The notes under the pieces are model-generated. The model saw only the letters and a list, made by a program, of their open reading frames with translations, was not told where the DNA came from and made no database searches. From contig CAJBYO010000033.1 of NCBI GenBank assembly GCA_903959905.1, forward strand, positions 1-64,000: DNA of 64,000 bases, in the 5' to 3' direction. Every line of letters starts with the position of its first letter. Positions within the stretch are counted from its first letter, which is position 1. The position numbers were made by a program, and so were the translations under genes. Source of the DNA: an uncultured Bacteroidales bacterium (GTDB taxonomy: Bacteria > Bacteroidota > Bacteroidia > Bacteroidales > FEN-979). Shown piece by piece: positions 9,401 to 20,800 of this stretch.

Positions 9401-10268
9401 GCAGAGCGCTTATGGCACATGCGGAGGGCCAGGGATCACCAACACGATCACTGTTCTGGTAAACCAGGGAGTTGCGGTCAGTGTTTCGGTTACTGCATCT
9501 GCAAATCCTGTGTTAATCGGCACAGCGGTTACCTTTACCGCAGTAGCAATAAACGGAGGCTCGGTGCCCATCTATCTATGGAAGATAAATGGCACCATCG
9601 TGGCCGACTCAGTCAATTCGACCTGTACTTATGAACCCATAGACGGAGATGAAATAACCTGCCAGGTTACATCCAGTGAAACATGCACGGTGAATAATCA
9701 ATCCTGTTCAATACCATATTATATGTCGGTTCTGGACATTCAGGCCAACACCATTCTTCAGAATACCTTTCTTAACGGTACACAATGCTATGATGCCTTT
9801 GAAACGATAACCGTATCAGGCAATGACACTCCATTTATCGTTCAGGCAGGAGGACAGGCCACAATGATTGCCGGGCAGAAAATCAGTTATCTTCCGGGCA
9901 CACAGGTATTACCAGGTGGGTATATGCACGGGTATATTACGACTACAGGTGAGTTTTGCACCAGTCCTGCACCGTCTAACCTGATCAGCTCTTCAGTGGC
10001 ACCAACAGGCGCGAACGAATTAAAAAATGCAGTCAGTGTCTTTCCTAATCCCACCGAAGGTCATTTCTCCGTTGAAATGTCAGGATCGGAAAACGACAAA
10101 CAAACGAATATCGAAGTTTACAACATGACAGGTGAAAAGCTCATGACACGTAGTTTAAGAAATGAAACAACCCATGAGTTTTCCTTATCCGGCAAGCCAA
10201 CCGGAATATACCTTATTAAAGTTGTTTCAGGAAACACCTCGGAAACTGTGAGGCTTGTAAAAAAATAA
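6423..10268 (+). CDS. Secreted M6-family metalloprotease with T9SS sorting domain
   Basis: 1281 residues from ATG 6423 (MKSSVFMRPL). An in-frame ATG at 6384 would add 13 residues. A long N-terminus leads to a signal peptide (CFVVAILIFLQVSFG, about residues 38-52). An M6-type zinc protease domain follows, with HEFGHNLG at about 347-354 and a downstream PDFYD. That motif is the zinc-binding HExxH expected of immune-inhibitor-A-like M6 peptidases. A fibronectin-type region (about 560-670) and a jellyroll-like adhesion region (WNEGFENGG to GYGICIDDI) come next. From residue 834 there are Ig-like repeats of the family found in the 3382-residue protein, with a different PKD-like module between them. 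The end (SVFPNPTEGHFSVEM to ETVRLVKK) is a T9SS type A sorting domain. It is probably an extracellular protein-degrading enzyme. Confidence 0.9.
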   Translation: MKSSVFMRPLPNSVKHNSQYSTFPSSLNNQGSHLERCFVVAILIFLQVSFGLNSVHAVSAGPDPVTYTQPDGSKLTIILKGDEFIHWAVTTDGYTVMTNSRGIYEYAARNGSGTLVFSGIKAHDPLNRTASENSWLAKTGKGLTFSSDQLMNIKAQLDSVKAPHTPLMGGFPSGGARKLLMILANFSNTTTTYAQGNFNNYMNQANYNSTGSFRDYFLEVSYGQLTVNTTVTIWITLPNTHDYYGPSAKWGEFAYQAILVANNQTGVNFSEYDNNQDGIVDGVAILHQGQGQEETGNVTDIWSHSWNLSSAGYTPAQRTFDGVLVDSYTSIPEKNATGIGTIGVMCHEFGHNLGSPDFYDTDNTANGSYSGTGKWDLMANGSWNGVSGNRPAHPNPWVKTFMNWINPVTYSTAQNVTLRNAQVFPDVIRYNTSTPDEYFLCENRQQTGFDAGIPGHGLMIYHVDGSYISTHTITNNINAGSHQGLYPVCANATGNPTGSYGTINSTGCSFPGSGLKTSFTDATTPHSHSWAGANTNYPITNIVECTSTQVVTFCFVSCFTPDDPTNFTAVPSSLSQINLSWGTNASNNLVMIGYSSSPIFGTPVAGTTYNEGDQIPGGGTVLYRGTNLNVNHPGLTSSTTYYYKAWSVMTGTTYSPGVNTNATTLCGVVSTFPWNEGFENGGMIPGCWTQQWINNSALDWLFVGGNTASNPATAHGGSYNACLKDKTVADHKSRLITPVLNMTGVANPKLTFWHTQQSWGGDQDILTVYYKNSPTGSWILLATYNYSIPGWLQETISLPNTTATYSIAFEGNAKFGYGICIDDIQVAATCTAYVPVSVSIATSMNPVCAGSQVTDTAIASYGGTSPSFQWKINGTPQSGATNATFSHAPSSNQDITCTVISNASCVTGNPATSNTLNLITNVPLEVGSISGTQTICTGSIPGLLTGSAPLNGTGPVYQWQVSPDNNTFSDITGATQQNYQPVALTSTRYYRQLQSAYGTCGGPGITNTITVLVNQGVAVSVSVTASANPVLIGTAVTFTAVAINGGSVPIYLWKINGTIVADSVNSTCTYEPIDGDEITCQVTSSETCTVNNQSCSIPYYMSVLDIQANTILQNTFLNGTQCYDAFETITVSGNDTPFIVQAGGQATMIAGQKISYLPGTQVLPGGYMHGYITTTGEFCTSPAPSNLISSSVAPTGANELKNAVSVFPNPTEGHFSVEMSGSENDKQTNIEVYNMTGEKLMTRSLRNETTHEFSLSGKPTGIYLIKVVSGNTSETVRLVKK

Positions 10269-11815
10269 CCACCTGAAGGGAGATATCCCAATTGGCCCTT
10301 TCAATTCAACAGTAACATAAAATTAATTACAGTTTCACTTCCCTGGAGGCCCACAACCTTATTGCTTACCGGACAACACCGATTTAGATGCCTCAGCTTC
10401 TCCCGGACGCTTTATTGTATTTATAAAATTGTCTGATCGCATTTAGTCATTAAATGCACAATATTCTATATAGGTTGTACATGAAATGCGAAGGTTCTTT
10501 CCTAATCCAGGGAGCTAAACTTATGCCAGCCACTCTCAGGAGGGTTTTACTGGCTCTACCTTCACGATCGGAAACAAATCGCTCTATCGGTGTGTGAAAT
10601 TTTTTCTGAAAAGGAAGTTGAAAATACATTGAACACCTACGGCGTGCCTTGGTCGGTTCGGGAAATTTGGGCTGCCAATATTTGACTCCTATGTAGACTA
10701 ACATGGCTTAGCTACATATGAAAAAAACTAAACAACACATAATCTGCAGCATACACCTCCCCTATGCAATATCCGTAACTGTTGGCATGATTGCAGTAAA
10801 GTTCGTTTTCAAAGTATACCAGAACTGATTGTAACTTAAAAAAAATGATTAAGCGCTATCATACCAGTGAATTTCGAATAGCGGGGAATTAACAAATTTG
10901 CAGTTTCTAAAGAGCTGGCAACACAACATCTTCCAGGTTTGTAACACCTCAAAAGTTCGATCTCAACCAGGAATTATAATTAATACAATCTGAATTTTCA
11001 TTTTTACTGCATTAATATGTTGATATATATTGTTTTAACAACATATTTCTATGCTTTCCGGCTTGGTTCTCCTACCTTCCTGTATCTTTCAATCAGTTGT
11101 CCCCCTAGTGAAGTCCGTGTAACCTGTAGCTAACCTGTAGCTATGGGCTAACTATGAAGTAGCCTCCTCAACACTTCATCAGAAGCGTTTATGCCTTGGA
11201 GAATCCGGAAACATCCTATATCCAACCAATCTGCTCCAGGCGAACATTACTGGTACGATTGCGCTCAATCAATTACAAAATAAGGTCAAGTTGAGAAAAG
11301 GACAAATAACATACTGAATGACAGGAACTAATTATTCACTCTGAACTTTATTTACAAGAAGAACCAGGGCATTGAACTGATTTCAGGAGTTAGACATTCC
11401 CGGGAATTCATGTTATAATCAGAAGAAGCAATCTCACACAGTGCGAATTAAACGGCACCTAGGTGACCATGCTCCGTTATTGATGACACTACCCGTATAT
11501 GGGATTTTAATTTGCCTGCTTTTCTGCGACGCATCATAAATCCCCGCCATCATTATTTTTTCCTTGTGCGGCCATGCAAGCGTACCTCCTGTGGTCCTCC
11601 TGTGGTGCAGAATTTAATATGGCATTAAATGGCGTGTTGATCATTCGCTACGCAGGGTTATCATCTCCTCGAAGTTGTCCTGCTTTCAATTGCAGATATT
11701 GTACCATAGCCACCAACTACATGTGTAAAAAAAATGAGGTTGTCTCAGAATAGGAACTGAGACAACCTCATTTTTGTGATTATTTAAAGCGAATCAGCGC
11801 AATTTCAAACCCTGA
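10269..11815. other. 1.5-kb intergenic region without a convincing gene
   Basis: This lies between convergent genes. I see no frame with recognisable protein features. An 84-codon minus-strand frame (10450-10704) is arginine-rich and lacks family motifs. Short direct repeats occur near 11118-11140 (TAACCTGTAGC twice) and 11585-11606 (CTCCTGTGGT twice). The right end holds a strong terminator at 11731-11775. It may be debris of a lost gene or mobile element, but nothing visible proves this. Confidence 0.5.
11731..11775. terminator. Bidirectional intrinsic terminator
   Basis: A stem of at least 18 bp (11731-11748 with 11757-11774, loop 11749-11756) is flanked by A residues on the left and T residues on the right, so it can end transcripts in both directions. 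It lies 41 bp beyond the stop of the 3382-residue gene and probably terminates it. Confidence 0.85.
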
Positions 11816-14800
11816 CTAATCCTTCATGCACCGCACTGAACATCCGGTAACTTTATAGAACTGCCCGTTTGTGCCGGCACCTGTGGAATAACTGGCACCA
11901 CCATAATATACGTCTGTTGCAGCTCCCCCACTTGTAATCGTATAGTAGGCAGTTGACATATTCATATAGTGGAAAGTACCGTCGCTCCATCGCTGACCGC
12001 CAGGAATTGCAGTGTATCCGCTTGTATTGGTTGCTCCGGTGTTGGGATTATTAAAATGGTTCAATCCCACCTGTTTGATCTTTGCTCCGGCAACCGTGAG
12101 CCCGCCCAGGTAGGTCATCATAGTTCCCCATTCCGCATTGGTTGGAATATGCCATCCGGTCGGACAAATGCCCTGGACGTTGCCTGTTGGCACAGGGCTC
12201 CAGTTGGTGGTATTGGTCGCATTATTAAGATATTGCACCATTTCCGCCCACTGATACATCCCGCCATATACTTTACAGTTTGCTTCAAGGTTATTGTAAC
12301 AGTATTTCTCCAGTACGCTGTTGTTGGTTTGTTCCACAGTGCCGCTGATCATGGAGCCAACATTCATGTTCTCCCTGAGCCAGCACTGTGTTCCAACCTG
12401 CACTGTATTATACACCAGCCCGCTGTGTGTCACTGTGGCAATACCAGCACAGGGGCTTCCTGTGATGTATACGATCATTACTACCTGGTTGGAAGTTGCC
12501 GGGTTGTTGGTGGTACAACCTGTCAGGCTTGATGTCATCACACAGGTGATTTTATCGTTGTTGCCTGGAGCATAAGTATGTGTGCTGGTATTGGTTCCCA
12601 CAACTGAACCATTGACTTTCCACTGGTATGCAGGTGCAGACCCGCCATTAACCGGGGTGGCAGTGAATGTAACCTGTGTTCCCGGCATGACTGCATAAAC
12701 TGAGGGTGCAATTGAAATACTTACAGGCACACCGGTTATGACTGTCATCGGCACCACTGGTGAAGGCGCAGGGTTTCCTGTGGCGCATGTGGCACTGGAC
12801 GTCAATGTCACCATGACATCATCACCGTCAACAGGGACATAAGAATAGGTAACATTGGTGGCACCGTTAACAGGGGTCCCGTTAACATACCATTGATATG
12901 CCGGGCTGCTGCCTCCATTTACCGGAGTCGCAGTAAAGGTAACCGAAACCCCTGAACACACAGGGTTGGAGGAGGGGGTAGCCGTAACACTGACAGGAAG
13001 TAAAGGATTCACTGTCATCGGAATCGTATTAGACATGTCGGGGTTGCCGGTAGGGCACGTAGCATTGGATGTCATTTCACACGAAACCGCATCGCTGCTT
13101 GCAGGCACATAGGTATAGGTTACATTGGTGGCACCAGGCACAGCTGATCCGTTTACATACCATTGATATAACGGGTTCGTACCACCATTCACCGGGGTGG
13201 CTGTATAGGTAACTGATGTCCCTGCACAAACAGGGTTTGCAGAGGCAACAATGGTAACACTGACAGGAAGCAATGGATTGACAATCATCGTGATACCATT
13301 TGATGGAGCCGGATCTCCGGATTTACAAATAAGCGAGGAGGTCAATGTGCAGGAGACCGTGTTTCCGCTTGCGGGGGTATAAGTGTAAGTTGCGTTTGTT
13401 GCGCCCGGCACGTTAGAACCATTGACTTTCCACTGATAACCTGGATTCGCCCCGCCATTAACTGGTGATGCAGTATAAGTCACGGAAGTACCAGCACAAA
13501 CAGGGTTTGCGGAGGGAGTAATGACAATACTGACAGGCATCAGCGGATTAACGATCATGGTTATCTCATTTGAAGGTGCAGGATTATTTATTGCGCATGT
13601 AGCATTGGATGTCAACACACAGGAAACAATATCATTGTTTAAAGGAGTATAAGTGTATGTTACGTTCGTTGCCCCGGATATTGGAATTCCGTTAACCTTC
13701 CATTGATAGGCAGGGTTACTGCCACCGTTTACCGGAGTTGCTGTAAACGTTGCTGATATGCCGGCACAAATATTTGTTGATGGGGTTGATATTGAAACAC
13801 CGACTGATAGCAAAGGATTTACTCCCATTGTAATACCGGTTGATGTAGCCTGGTTGATGACGACACATGCAGCGTTTGAAATCATCGTACATTTTACAAC
13901 ATCGCCGTTTACAGGTATGTAAGCATAAGTTGGGTTTGTTGCCCCGGGAATATCAGCTAAGTTTACATTCCACTGATAGGCAGGGCTGGTCCCACCATTG
14001 ACAGGGGTCGCTGTAAATGTAACTGATGTGCCGGCACAAACAGGATTTGCCGAAGCAACAACAGTAACGCTGACTGTCAACAATGGATTTACAGTCATGA
14101 TTATTGCTGTTGAAATGGCCGGATTACCAGAAGTACAGGGAAGACTGGATGTCAATCTGCATGAAACTGCATTCCCGTTCACCGGGGTAAATGTGAAGGT
14201 CGGATTGGTTGCTCCAATAACATCCGAGCCATTCAATCTCCACTGATAGGCCGGATTGGCCCCGCCATTCACTGGTGTGGCAGTAAGCGTGACGGGTGTA
14301 CCTGCACAAACCGGGTTGGCTGTGACCGAAATAGTAATGCTGACCGGCAGCAGCGGGTTAACAGTCATGGTGATCTGGTTTGACGGTGCAGGATTGTTTA
14401 TTGCGCAAGTAGCATTGGATGTAAGTACACAGGACACAACATCATTGTTTAAAGGAGTATAAGTGTATGTTACATTCGTTGCCCCGGATATTGGAATTTC
14501 GTTAACCTTCCATTGATAGGCAGGGTTACCGCCACCGTTTACAGGAGTTGCAGTAAACGTGGCTGATATGCCGGCACAAATAGTTGTTGAAGGAGTTGAG
14601 ATTGTAACGCTTACCGGCAGCAGCGGATTCACAACTACAGTCAGGCCACTTGATAATACCGGGTTGGTAATGACACAGGTTTCGTTGGACGTTAGCTTGC
14701 ACTTTACTACATCTCCCGCAACCGGGGGATAAGTATAGCTTGGATTGGTTTCGCCAGGAATATCATTTCCGTTTACACTCCATTGGTAAGCAGGATTGGC

Positions 14801-17800
14801 TCCGCCATTCACCGGTGTTGCAGTATAAGTAACCGATGTCCCTGCACAAACAGGGTCTAATGAAGCGGCAATATTGACACTTGCTGTCAGCATTGGATTG
14901 ACCGTCATCGTTATCACATTTGATTCTGCCCCATTACCTGATGTACATGTTAGTGATGATGTCAATGTACATGAAACTGTATTATTGTTTACAGGCACAA
15001 AGGTATAGGCAGCATTTGTCGCACCTGGCACATCGGATCCATTCACTTTCCATTGATACCCGGGATTGGCTCCTCCATTTACCGGGGTCGCACTATAAGT
15101 TACAGAGGTACCTGCACAAACCGGATTTGCGGATGCTATAATAGTAATACTGACAGGCATCAGCGGATTAACGATCATCGTAATCTCATTGGAAGGTGCA
15201 GGATTATTTATGACGCATGTAGCATTGGATGTCAGCACACAAGACACAACATCATTGTTTACAGGAATATAAGTGTACGTCACATTCGTAGCTCCCGATA
15301 CAGGAATCCCATTCACCTTCCATTGATATGAAGGGTTGTTGCCCCCGTTTACAGGAGTTGCAGTAAAATCAGCTGATGTCCCAGCACAAATATTTGTTGA
15401 GGAAGTTGAGATTGTAACGCTTACCGGCAGCAGCGGATTCACAACCACAGTCAATCCTGGTGACATAGCCTGGTTGCTTACAACACATGTAGCATTGGAA
15501 ATTATTTTACACTTTACAATATCGCCGGCAGCAGGAATATAGGTATAAGTCGGATTGGTTGCACCAGGTATATCAGTTGCGTTAACATTCCATTGATACA
15601 CTGGATTGGAACCACCGTTCACAGGATTTGCGGTGTAAGTTACCGATCCGCCTGCACAAACTGGATCTGGCGATGCTGCTATGGTAACACCAACCGTTAA
15701 CAATGGATTAACCTCCATGGTGATTGCATTTGAAGTTGCAGGATTTCCTGAAACACAAATAATATCTGAGTTCAGCACAAAAGTGATGATGTCGCCATTC
15801 TCCGGGATATAGGAATAGGTCAGGCTGGTTGCCCCGGATACGCTGGAACCATTAACGATCCATTGATAACCCGGAGCAGTGCCCCCATTCACCGGGGTGG
15901 CTGTAAACACAACCTCAGTGCCGGCACATACCTGGTTTGACGGTGTTGAAATCGTAACGCTGACAGGCATAATCGGGTTAACAGTCATCGTTATGGTATT
16001 CGAAGTGGCAGGATTGCCTGTTGCACAGGTTGCGTTTGATGTCAGAATGCAGTCAATAACATCAGTGTTTACAGGCACATAAGTATACGTTGCATTGGTT
16101 GCACCGGGAACAGGGGTGGAATTGATCCTCCATTGGTAAACAGGATTTGTCCCGCCGTTAACAGGAGTGGCTGTATAAGTAACCGACGTTCCTGCACATA
16201 CCGTGGTGGTCGGTGTTGAAACAGACACACTAACCGGTAAAAGCGGGTTCACTCCCATCGCTACGGTGTTTGATGAAGCAGGGTTATTGATGGCGCAAAC
16301 TGCAGTGGAGGTTAGCTTGCAAAAGACAACATCGCTATGAGCTGGAGCATAGGAGTAAGTTACATTGGTTGCACCTTCTAAATCATTAGCGTTTAAATTC
16401 CATTGATAAAGAGGGTTCGTGCCGCCATTCACCGGAGTAGCAGTGAGATCAACTATGGTTCCCGCACATACCGGGTTTGCAGATGCTGATGCAGAAACAC
16501 TGACTGGCAACAATGGGTTGACAACCATGGCTATCACATTTGATAAGGCTGGACTGCCGGATGTACAAACCAGGCTGGAGGTCAGTTTACATGAAATTTC
16601 TTCAGTGTTTGAAGGAATGTAGACAAACGTTGCATTTGTCTCTCCCGGAACATCAGCCCCGTTGATTTTCCATTGGTAGGCCGGATCTGATCCGCCATTC
16701 ACAGGAGTGGCTGAATAAGTTACAGAAGTGCCGGCACATACCGGGTTTGCGCTTGAAACAATGCTCACACCAACAGGCATCAGCGGGTTAACGGTAACAT
16801 TTACAATATTTGACACGGCCGGATTACCGCTCGGACAAACAACATTGGATGTTAGCCTGCATTTTACAGCATCACCGTTTAAAGGAATAAGTTCATAGGA
16901 AATATCAGTGGCGCCCGAAACATCTGCTCCGTTAAGATTCCACTGGTACAATGGTTCTGATCCGCCATTCACAGGAGTGGCAGTAAATATAACCTGTGTG
17001 CCTGCACAAACTGTAGATACAGGGGTTGAAATCGTCACACTGACCGGCATGATCGGGTTTGCTGTCATTGTAACCGCCTGAGAGACGGCAGGATTATTGG
17101 TTGCACATTCAGCGTTGGAGGTGAGTTTACATTCAACTACATCACCATTTAACGGGATATAACTGTAAGTCGGATTGGTTGCACCGTCAACATCAGACCC
17201 GTTCACATTCCACTGATAAACAGGACTTAACCCGCCGTTTACAGGTGTGGCAGTATAGACGACGGTGGTTCCCGCACAAACATTATTTTCAGATGCTGCA
17301 ATGGTCACACTGACCGGTTGTGATGGATTCACGATCATATATACAGGGCTGGATATAGCCGGGCTTCCGTATGGACAGGTCTCACTGGATGTTAATTTAC
17401 AGGAAATTGCATTGTTATTTGCCGGCACAAAAGTAAAGGTTGCATCGGTTGCACCCGGAACATCATTCCCATCGATTATCCATTGGAAAGCCGGGCTGAT
17501 GCCGCCATTATGCGGTGCAGCTGTGAAAAGCACAGGCGTTCCTTCACATACCGGGTTGGCTGATGCCGCAACAATTACACTGACAGGCAGAAGCGGGTTC
17601 ACTGTCATTGTTATTGCATTGGATGTGTCAGGATTCCCGGTAGCACAAACTGCATTTGATGTCAATATGCATTTTACAACATCGTTATCCTGCGGAATAT
17701 ATGTAAATGTAACATTTGTCTCGCCCGGAAGACTGCTCCCGTTCCTGTTCCACTGGTACAGCGGATTTGAGCCTCCGTTTACCGGGGTTGCTGTAAACAC

Positions 17801-20800
17801 AACAGCAGTTCCTGCACAAACTGGGTTGGAAGATTCTGCCACCGACACACTCACCGGCATGAGCGGATTAACTGTCATGCCAACTGTGTTTGAAGTTGCC
17901 GGGTTCTGCGTTGCACAGATTGCATTGGATGTCACCACGCAATTTACCTCATCACTGTGAGCCGGGACATAGGAATAGGTCATATCCGTGGCACCTGGTA
18001 CATCAATACCGTTCACATTCCATTGATAGGAAGGATCTGTTCCGCCATTATCCGGAGTTGCGGTAAAAGTCACCTGAATACCTGCACAAACAGGGTTGGA
18101 TGATGGCGAAGCTGTTACACTAACCGGCTGAGAAGGATTAACGGTCATCAACACCTGGTTTGACAATGCCGGGTTCCCTGTCGTGCATTCTTCGCTTGAG
18201 GTCATTTCACAGGTTATGATATTTCCGTTAAGCGGAATAAAGCTATACGTTGGATCGGTTGCCCCGGGGATATCTGTTGAGTTCACCTTCCACTGATATG
18301 AAGGAGATGTGCCACCATTCAGGGGTGTAGCAGTATATGTTACAGATGTTCCTTCACAAACAGGGTTGGCAGATGCTGAAATAATCACGCCGACAGGGAG
18401 TAAAGGGTTCACTGTCATGGTTTCTGTATTTGACAAAGCAGGATTGCCGGTAGCACAAACTTCATCAGATAACAGCGTACATTTAACAATTTCACCGTTG
18501 GTTGGAACGATGGTATATGTAACATCCGTGGCCCCTGTGATATTTGCTCCGTTTACATTCCACTGGTATACCGGATTGATTCCACCATTCACCGGGGTGG
18601 CGGTAAATGTCACCTGGATTCCGGCACACACCGGATTCGCAGAGGCAGCAATGGTGATGCTGACCGGCTTGGATGGATTCACGGTCATCGTTACTGAAGT
18701 GGAAACCGGGTTTCCGGTTGCACAACTTTCATTTGACGTTAATGTACATGCAATCTCATCGCCGTTTGAAGGGGCATAACTGTATGTCGAATTGGTAGCA
18801 CCGTCAATCGTAACTGTGTTTACACTCCACTGATAGGCAGGCGCCGTTCCCCCGTTTGTCGGGATTGCAGTGAATGTAACGGAGGTTCCTTCGCAAACCG
18901 GGTTGGCTGAAACAGAAATTGACAAGTCAACCGGCAATAGCGGATTTACTAGAGTGGTAATGGTGTTAGACGTGGCAGGATTTCCTGAGGCACAGGTTTC
19001 ATTTGAAAGTAGCCTGCAGTTAACCATGTCATTGTTTACCGGGATCATCGAATATGTCACATCTGTTGCACCCGGAATATCACTCCCATTCAGGGTCCAC
19101 TGGTAGGATGGGTTTATGCCACCATTTACCGGCAGGGCCGTGAATGTTACTGCTACACCCGCACAAACCGGGTTTGCTGATGAGGTGATGGAAATACCGA
19201 CGGGTAACAGCGGGTTAACAGTCATCACTTCTGTATTTGACACAGCCGGGTTGCCTGTTGTACAGGCTTCACTGGAAGTAAGCACGCAGGTAACCTGGTC
19301 CCCGTTAGCAGGATTGTATGTATAGGTGCTATTCGTTGCACCGGTAATGTCAGAGCCATTCAACTTCCACTGGTACTGCGGATCTGAACCTCCATTCACC
19401 GGAGTGGCCGTATACGTTACTGATGTACCTGCACAAATATTGCCGGCTGAAGCGGTAATGCCTACACCGACTGGCAACAGAGGATTCACGGCAACCGGAG
19501 GAGAAACACCTTCAGCCGGACTGTTGGTTACACAAATAATGGATGATGACAGAACGCATACAACCTCATCACCACTGGCAGGGATATAAGCATATGTTGA
19601 ACCTGTGCTGCCGGTTGCTGTCGCGTTCACCTTCCACTGGTAGGCAGGAGATATTCCGCCGTTTACAGGGTTTGCAGTAAAGGTAACCTGTACTCCTTCA
19701 CAAACTGATATTGCAGAGGGTGTTACTGAAACACTTACCGGCATCACAGGGTTAACAGTCATGCCAATCTGGTTTGATGTTGCAGGGTTGCCGCTGGTGC
19801 AGGCTTCATTTGAAACCAACTGGCATTTCACAATATCTCCGTCAGAAGGAACATAGGTGAAGTTAGTGCTGTCGGTGCCTGCATTTACATTGTTTACTTT
19901 CCATTGGAAAGCCGGCACGATTCCCCCGTTCACTGCAACTGCGCTAAAAGTAACACCAATACCGGCACAAACATTGGTAGCAGTGGCCGTTATAGAAACA
20001 CTAACAGGTGATAACGGAACAACAATCATGACAACCGGTTCTGATGTGGCGGGGTTACCGGTAACACACATTGCATTGGAGGTTACCGTGCAGGTTACGG
20101 AATCATCATTATTCGGAACATAGGAATAGGAAGAATTAGTGGCTCCAACAACAATATTTTCATTCACTTTCCACTGGTAAGCCGGAGATATGCCGCCATT
20201 TGTTACATTCGAATAATAATTAACCAGGGTTCCTGCACACACTGAGTTCGCTGACGGTGAAACAATTACACTGACAGGCATCAATGGGTTTACGGCCATG
20301 GGTTGTGTGTTGAAAGTAGCGGGGTTATTTGTTGGACATGCTACATTTGATGTCATAATGCAGGTAACAACATCGTTGTTAACCGGAATATATGTGAATG
20401 ATGCATCTGTGGAACCTGTCGGGTTTCCGTTTACCTTCCACTGGTAAGCAGGGGATGTACCTCCGTTTAACGGAACAGCGGTATACGTCACAGAAGTTCC
20501 TGCACAAACCGGAGCCGTAGGGTAATTTACTGATACACCTACCGGCATTTGAGGATTGACCGTCACAGTATGAGTTGATGTTTCAGGGCCACCGCAACCT
20601 GCTGCACTGGCTGTAATGACTGTCGTTCCTGACCATGAAGAGAGATAGGAAACAGTTCCTGTATTCTGGTCAATCGCATTACCTGCTGCAAGGCTGGCCG
20701 GATCTAGTTCGTAGGTGATTCCTGTTGTATTGGCGGCAGTTGCCGTGTAGGTTACATCCTCGCTCGCCTGGCAGCGGCTTGACAATGCACCGAGGGTGAA

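Noticed and set aside
10450..10704. 84-codon minus-strand frame
   Set aside because: It has no recognisable motif, signal or convincing context, and may be debris.
13998..20123. Many plus-strand open frames of 60-230 codons (for example 17265-17960) with repeated [12 protein letters not shown] translation
   Set aside because: They are antisense to the Ig-repeat gene and recur with its 270-bp period. The repeat happens to lack stops in that frame.
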